NCBI RefSeq assembly: GCF_901933205.1 | Contig: NC_044574.1 | Coordinates: 43,929,609 to 43,993,608, forward strand | Source of the DNA: Camarhynchus parvulus | Taxonomy: Eukaryota > Chordata > Aves > Passeriformes > Thraupidae | Length of the DNA stretch: 64,000 nucleotides | Reading direction: 5' to 3' | Shown here: in pieces, positions 61,763-64,000 of the stretch | Layout of the letters: each line of letters starts with the position of its first letter | Position numbering within the stretch: the stretch's first letter is position 1 | Made by a program: the position numbers and the translations under genes | Notes under the pieces: model-generated | Database searches by the model: none | What the model was told of the DNA's origin: nothing | Seen by the model: the letters and a program-made list of their open reading frames with translations, nothing else

Positions 61763-63413
61763 GTAGGTATTTTGTTCTTATAGCAAATTCAGTGCTGTTC
61801 CCACCTATCAGGATTTTGCAGTGGGATAAATGCAGATTTTGTAGGCATCAGAATGATTTAAAAAATTTCTTTGGCTCTGTGGATCGATGCTTCTCTTTCA
61901 CTCTTGGAAAATAATTTGAGTATGTATAAACTTGAATGCTTTTCCCCAGCCTGGGCTAGTGAAGGTGTTAACTTTGCCTATACACTATACCTTACCAACC
62001 TCCTTGTAGAATCAAAATTAAAATACTTGAAAAATAATCTTTGATGCATATGTTTTTGGAGTTGACCTTAAACTCAGAGTTGCTGGATCACTGTGAATGT
62101 ATAAAAAGGACTGAAGTTTAAGGTCATGTTTAAACTCAGAGGTAAACATTGCATACCTACAGATACGTGAATGTATGGTTTGTTGTTGTGTAGTGCAAAT
62201 TTCTGGTGAATCATTTTCTGTATTTTGTAACCAAAAGCTTTATGAATATCTGTGTCATAGAAGAAAAGGAAGCATTTCAAGAAGGGCAGGGGCAAAGTGT
62301 TCAGGAAAACATGCCATATCTCTGACTGAGCTGCTTGCAGGGTACCTTCTCAAAAGACAGGTCCAGTGAAGGGTGTGGTTATGAGATTTCATTTGACAAT
62401 TGCTGTGCACTGTGCATTCTGTAAGGGCCGCTGTTACAAGTTCATGGATCTCACATACTGTAGGGTGTAACTGGGTGAGTCAGCAGTACATTGCAACAAG
62501 ATGTGATCATGCATGAAAATTGTTTTACTTTTGTGAGATTTTAATGTAAGAGGGTTGAAAATTAGTGTTTCTGCTGCTTGTTAAATTTTTTGTTTATAAG
62601 TACAAATGGCCTATTTGAAACCGGTATGTTTCTTTATATGGATGACCTTGTAGTATTCTTAAACACATCTTTTGGCTATTGGTTCACATTTATGTTGTAC
62701 AAGGGGTTTTGGTTTCTTTGTTTCTCGTTTTTAAGCACTCAGTTAAAGCCTTACTTTGTTTGATATATATGTATTAATATTTCTGTCATGTAGGCTGTTC
62801 TTCACAACAAATGCCTTTACTGCCAACACGCATCTGTAATTAAAACAATGAGGAAATTCCCTTTGTTTCCTCACTCAGCTAAAGGTTAAACTCCAGCACA
62901 TTTCATGCTGCTTGTTTGACTCGACTGGCCTATAAGGAAGTTCAATTAGGCTGAAGGAGCACAGAAATCCTATGGCATGGGACTTGTCAAAGAACTTGGC
63001 ATTGGCAATTGTTGTATTTTGAAATTCTCAAAGGCGTTCAACTGAGTTTTTGGCACTGAGGTCACGCCAGTGCTGAATGCTTCTCGTAATCCCAGTTCTG
63101 TGGGTTAGGTTGAACTTTACATTTTAGATCCCAAACATCTGTCTTTTGTATTGCAGTGCTGGAATCATGCTGCTAATGTTTGACTAGGCAAGATCCAGAC
63201 ACTATTTCAATGCTGAGTGTAGAACCTACTTAGTAGTGTTTCTGGGAAGCGAGACTCAATGATTCACCTGTCAGAGGCCTCAGTTGCCTCAAGATTCCCC
63301 AGGAACTCCTTCCTTATTACTTTAGTTTCTTCTCAAAGGATACACAGCAATTGAAGCAAGTGGGCATATCTTTTACAGATTTTTACATGGGAAACAAACA
63401 TACGTAGGCAAAA

Positions 63414-63614
63414 TCAACCTGTACCTTGTTGCCTTGGTCTGATTACTGCTGTGATGTCTTTGAAGTCTGTATACTTGCAAGCAGCTGAGCTTTCTCCACT
63501 GGATTCCTCACCTCCAGTATATGCATCATCTGGGTCTTGCTGAGTTCTTGTCCTTGCAGTCAACATCCTTTTGTTCTTGCTTGTTCTTCTCTGGAGCAAT
63601 GTTCTTTTGTGTTT
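63414..63614 (-). other. Open frame of uncertain meaning, minus strand
   Basis: About 67 codons open on the minus strand between a stop at 63615-63617 and one before 63414. It is rich in K, R, T, D and S, with T-G-G-E-E-S-S-G-E-S-S midway. The frame has no ATG before 'R-M-L-T', and a pseudo-exon using its donor-like site (ctggag|gtgagg) would be interrupted in the continuous frames upstream. It is listed because its composition is unusually protein-like, but it is most likely chance. Confidence 0.15.
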
Positions 63615-64000
63615 CTATTTTGAAGCTTCTCTGTTTTCAAAAGTCCACCTGAAATACACCCATCTTTTAATTTCTTTGGGTGATTTCCCCACCCATTCCC
63701 TATTGTTTCTATTGTTTTCACTTTGCTGATCTGCAGATAAGTGATTTAGTAGGGATTTAAGATACTCACTGCTATAAAAGTAGTGTTACCTATTTTGTTA
63801 CAGTCATTATTAATGTTTCTAGTCAGATGGGAACATTGACATACCAGTTTTTCCCTTTACAGTACTTTAAAGATAATCTTACCACTATACTCATATGTTC
63901 TATGAAATACAGAAACTGTTTGAAGAAAATCTAATATTCATGCTTTATAACAGTTAAAGCCCTGTAAAGACATCTTGAATCCTGTGGATCCAGATTTACT

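Larger units (their letters stand above)
31891..64000 (+). other. Putative long first intron(s) of the 31.8-kb gene
   Basis: From the donor at 31891 to the right edge the sequence is AT-rich and non-coding in character, interrupted by CR1 copies and a handful of candidate exons listed separately. It is assigned as intron because a clear plus-strand first exon starts at 31.8 kb and the best downstream exon candidates are also on the plus strand. If those candidates are wrong, some of this interval could be intergenic. Stretches 32318-38754, 39239-47730, 47877-54492, 55471-58911 and 60626-64000 hold nothing else that I can support. Confidence 0.5.

Noticed and set aside
63414..63660. Minus-strand exon between tatttcag and ctggag|gtgagg
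   Set aside because: All three frames meet a stop within the putative exon, so it cannot be an internal coding exon.
1..64000. CRISPR arrays, tRNA or rRNA genes, intact endogenous retrovirus or LTR pairs, and a novel multi-gene system
   Set aside because: No regularly spaced direct repeats, cloverleaf-like elements, paired LTRs or clustered unknown genes were visible on either strand.

Overview
This is a piece of vertebrate nuclear DNA, almost certainly from a bird. The main evidence is repeated matches to the avian retroposon family CR1 (chicken repeat 1), with its typical 3' end ('...gatctttaaggtcccttccaacc...ttctgtgattct'), on both strands. The sequence is mostly AT-rich and non-coding. 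It has two sharp CpG islands and long stretches that look like intron or intergenic spacer. There is no prokaryotic gene arrangement. Nearly all open frames longer than 60 codons are chance frames, frames inside CR1 copies, or stop-poor frames inside the CpG islands and a pentanucleotide repeat.

Layout. Positions 1-1.68 kb are AT-rich flank. CpG island 1 lies at about 1.69-2.32 kb and looks like a promoter; splice-donor-like sites face both ways, so its direction is unresolved. Two CR1 copies follow at 2.47-3.29 kb. Positions 3.3-31 kb are gene-poor spacer with CR1 copies at 11.1-12.3, 23.4-23.7 and 28.0-28.9 kb. The 28 kb copy still holds decayed reverse-transcriptase coding sequence. The same interval has a 29-copy GGGAA array at 25.75 kb and a TG repeat at 27.47 kb. 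CpG island 2 lies at about 31.33-32.11 kb and carries the one convincing coding exon, on the plus strand: an ATG at 31800, a very acidic/basic N-terminus, and a CAG|gtgagc donor after 31890. A six-codon upstream reading frame ends exactly at the codon before an in-frame ATG at 31773.

From 31.9 kb to the right end, the window is best read as intron of this plus-strand gene. Four possible downstream exons have good splice signals: 48320-48449, 49880-49919, 54264-54351 (ends in a stop) and 61680-61762. Phase arithmetic shows that 49880-49919 and 61680-61762 cannot both be in the main reading frame. The simplest models are a main transcript joining exon 1 to 61680-61762 and going on beyond the window, and a possible short form using 49880-49919 and ending at 54351. 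I could not identify the gene from these fragments and give no symbol. Most CR1 copies in the putative intron lie antisense to the gene.

I saw no CRISPR array, tRNA, rRNA or intact mobile element, and no evidence of a novel multi-gene system. The most interesting items are the uORF abutting the main start, the incompatible alternative exons, the long G-rich pentanucleotide array, and the CR1 copies hugging both edges of the promoter island.
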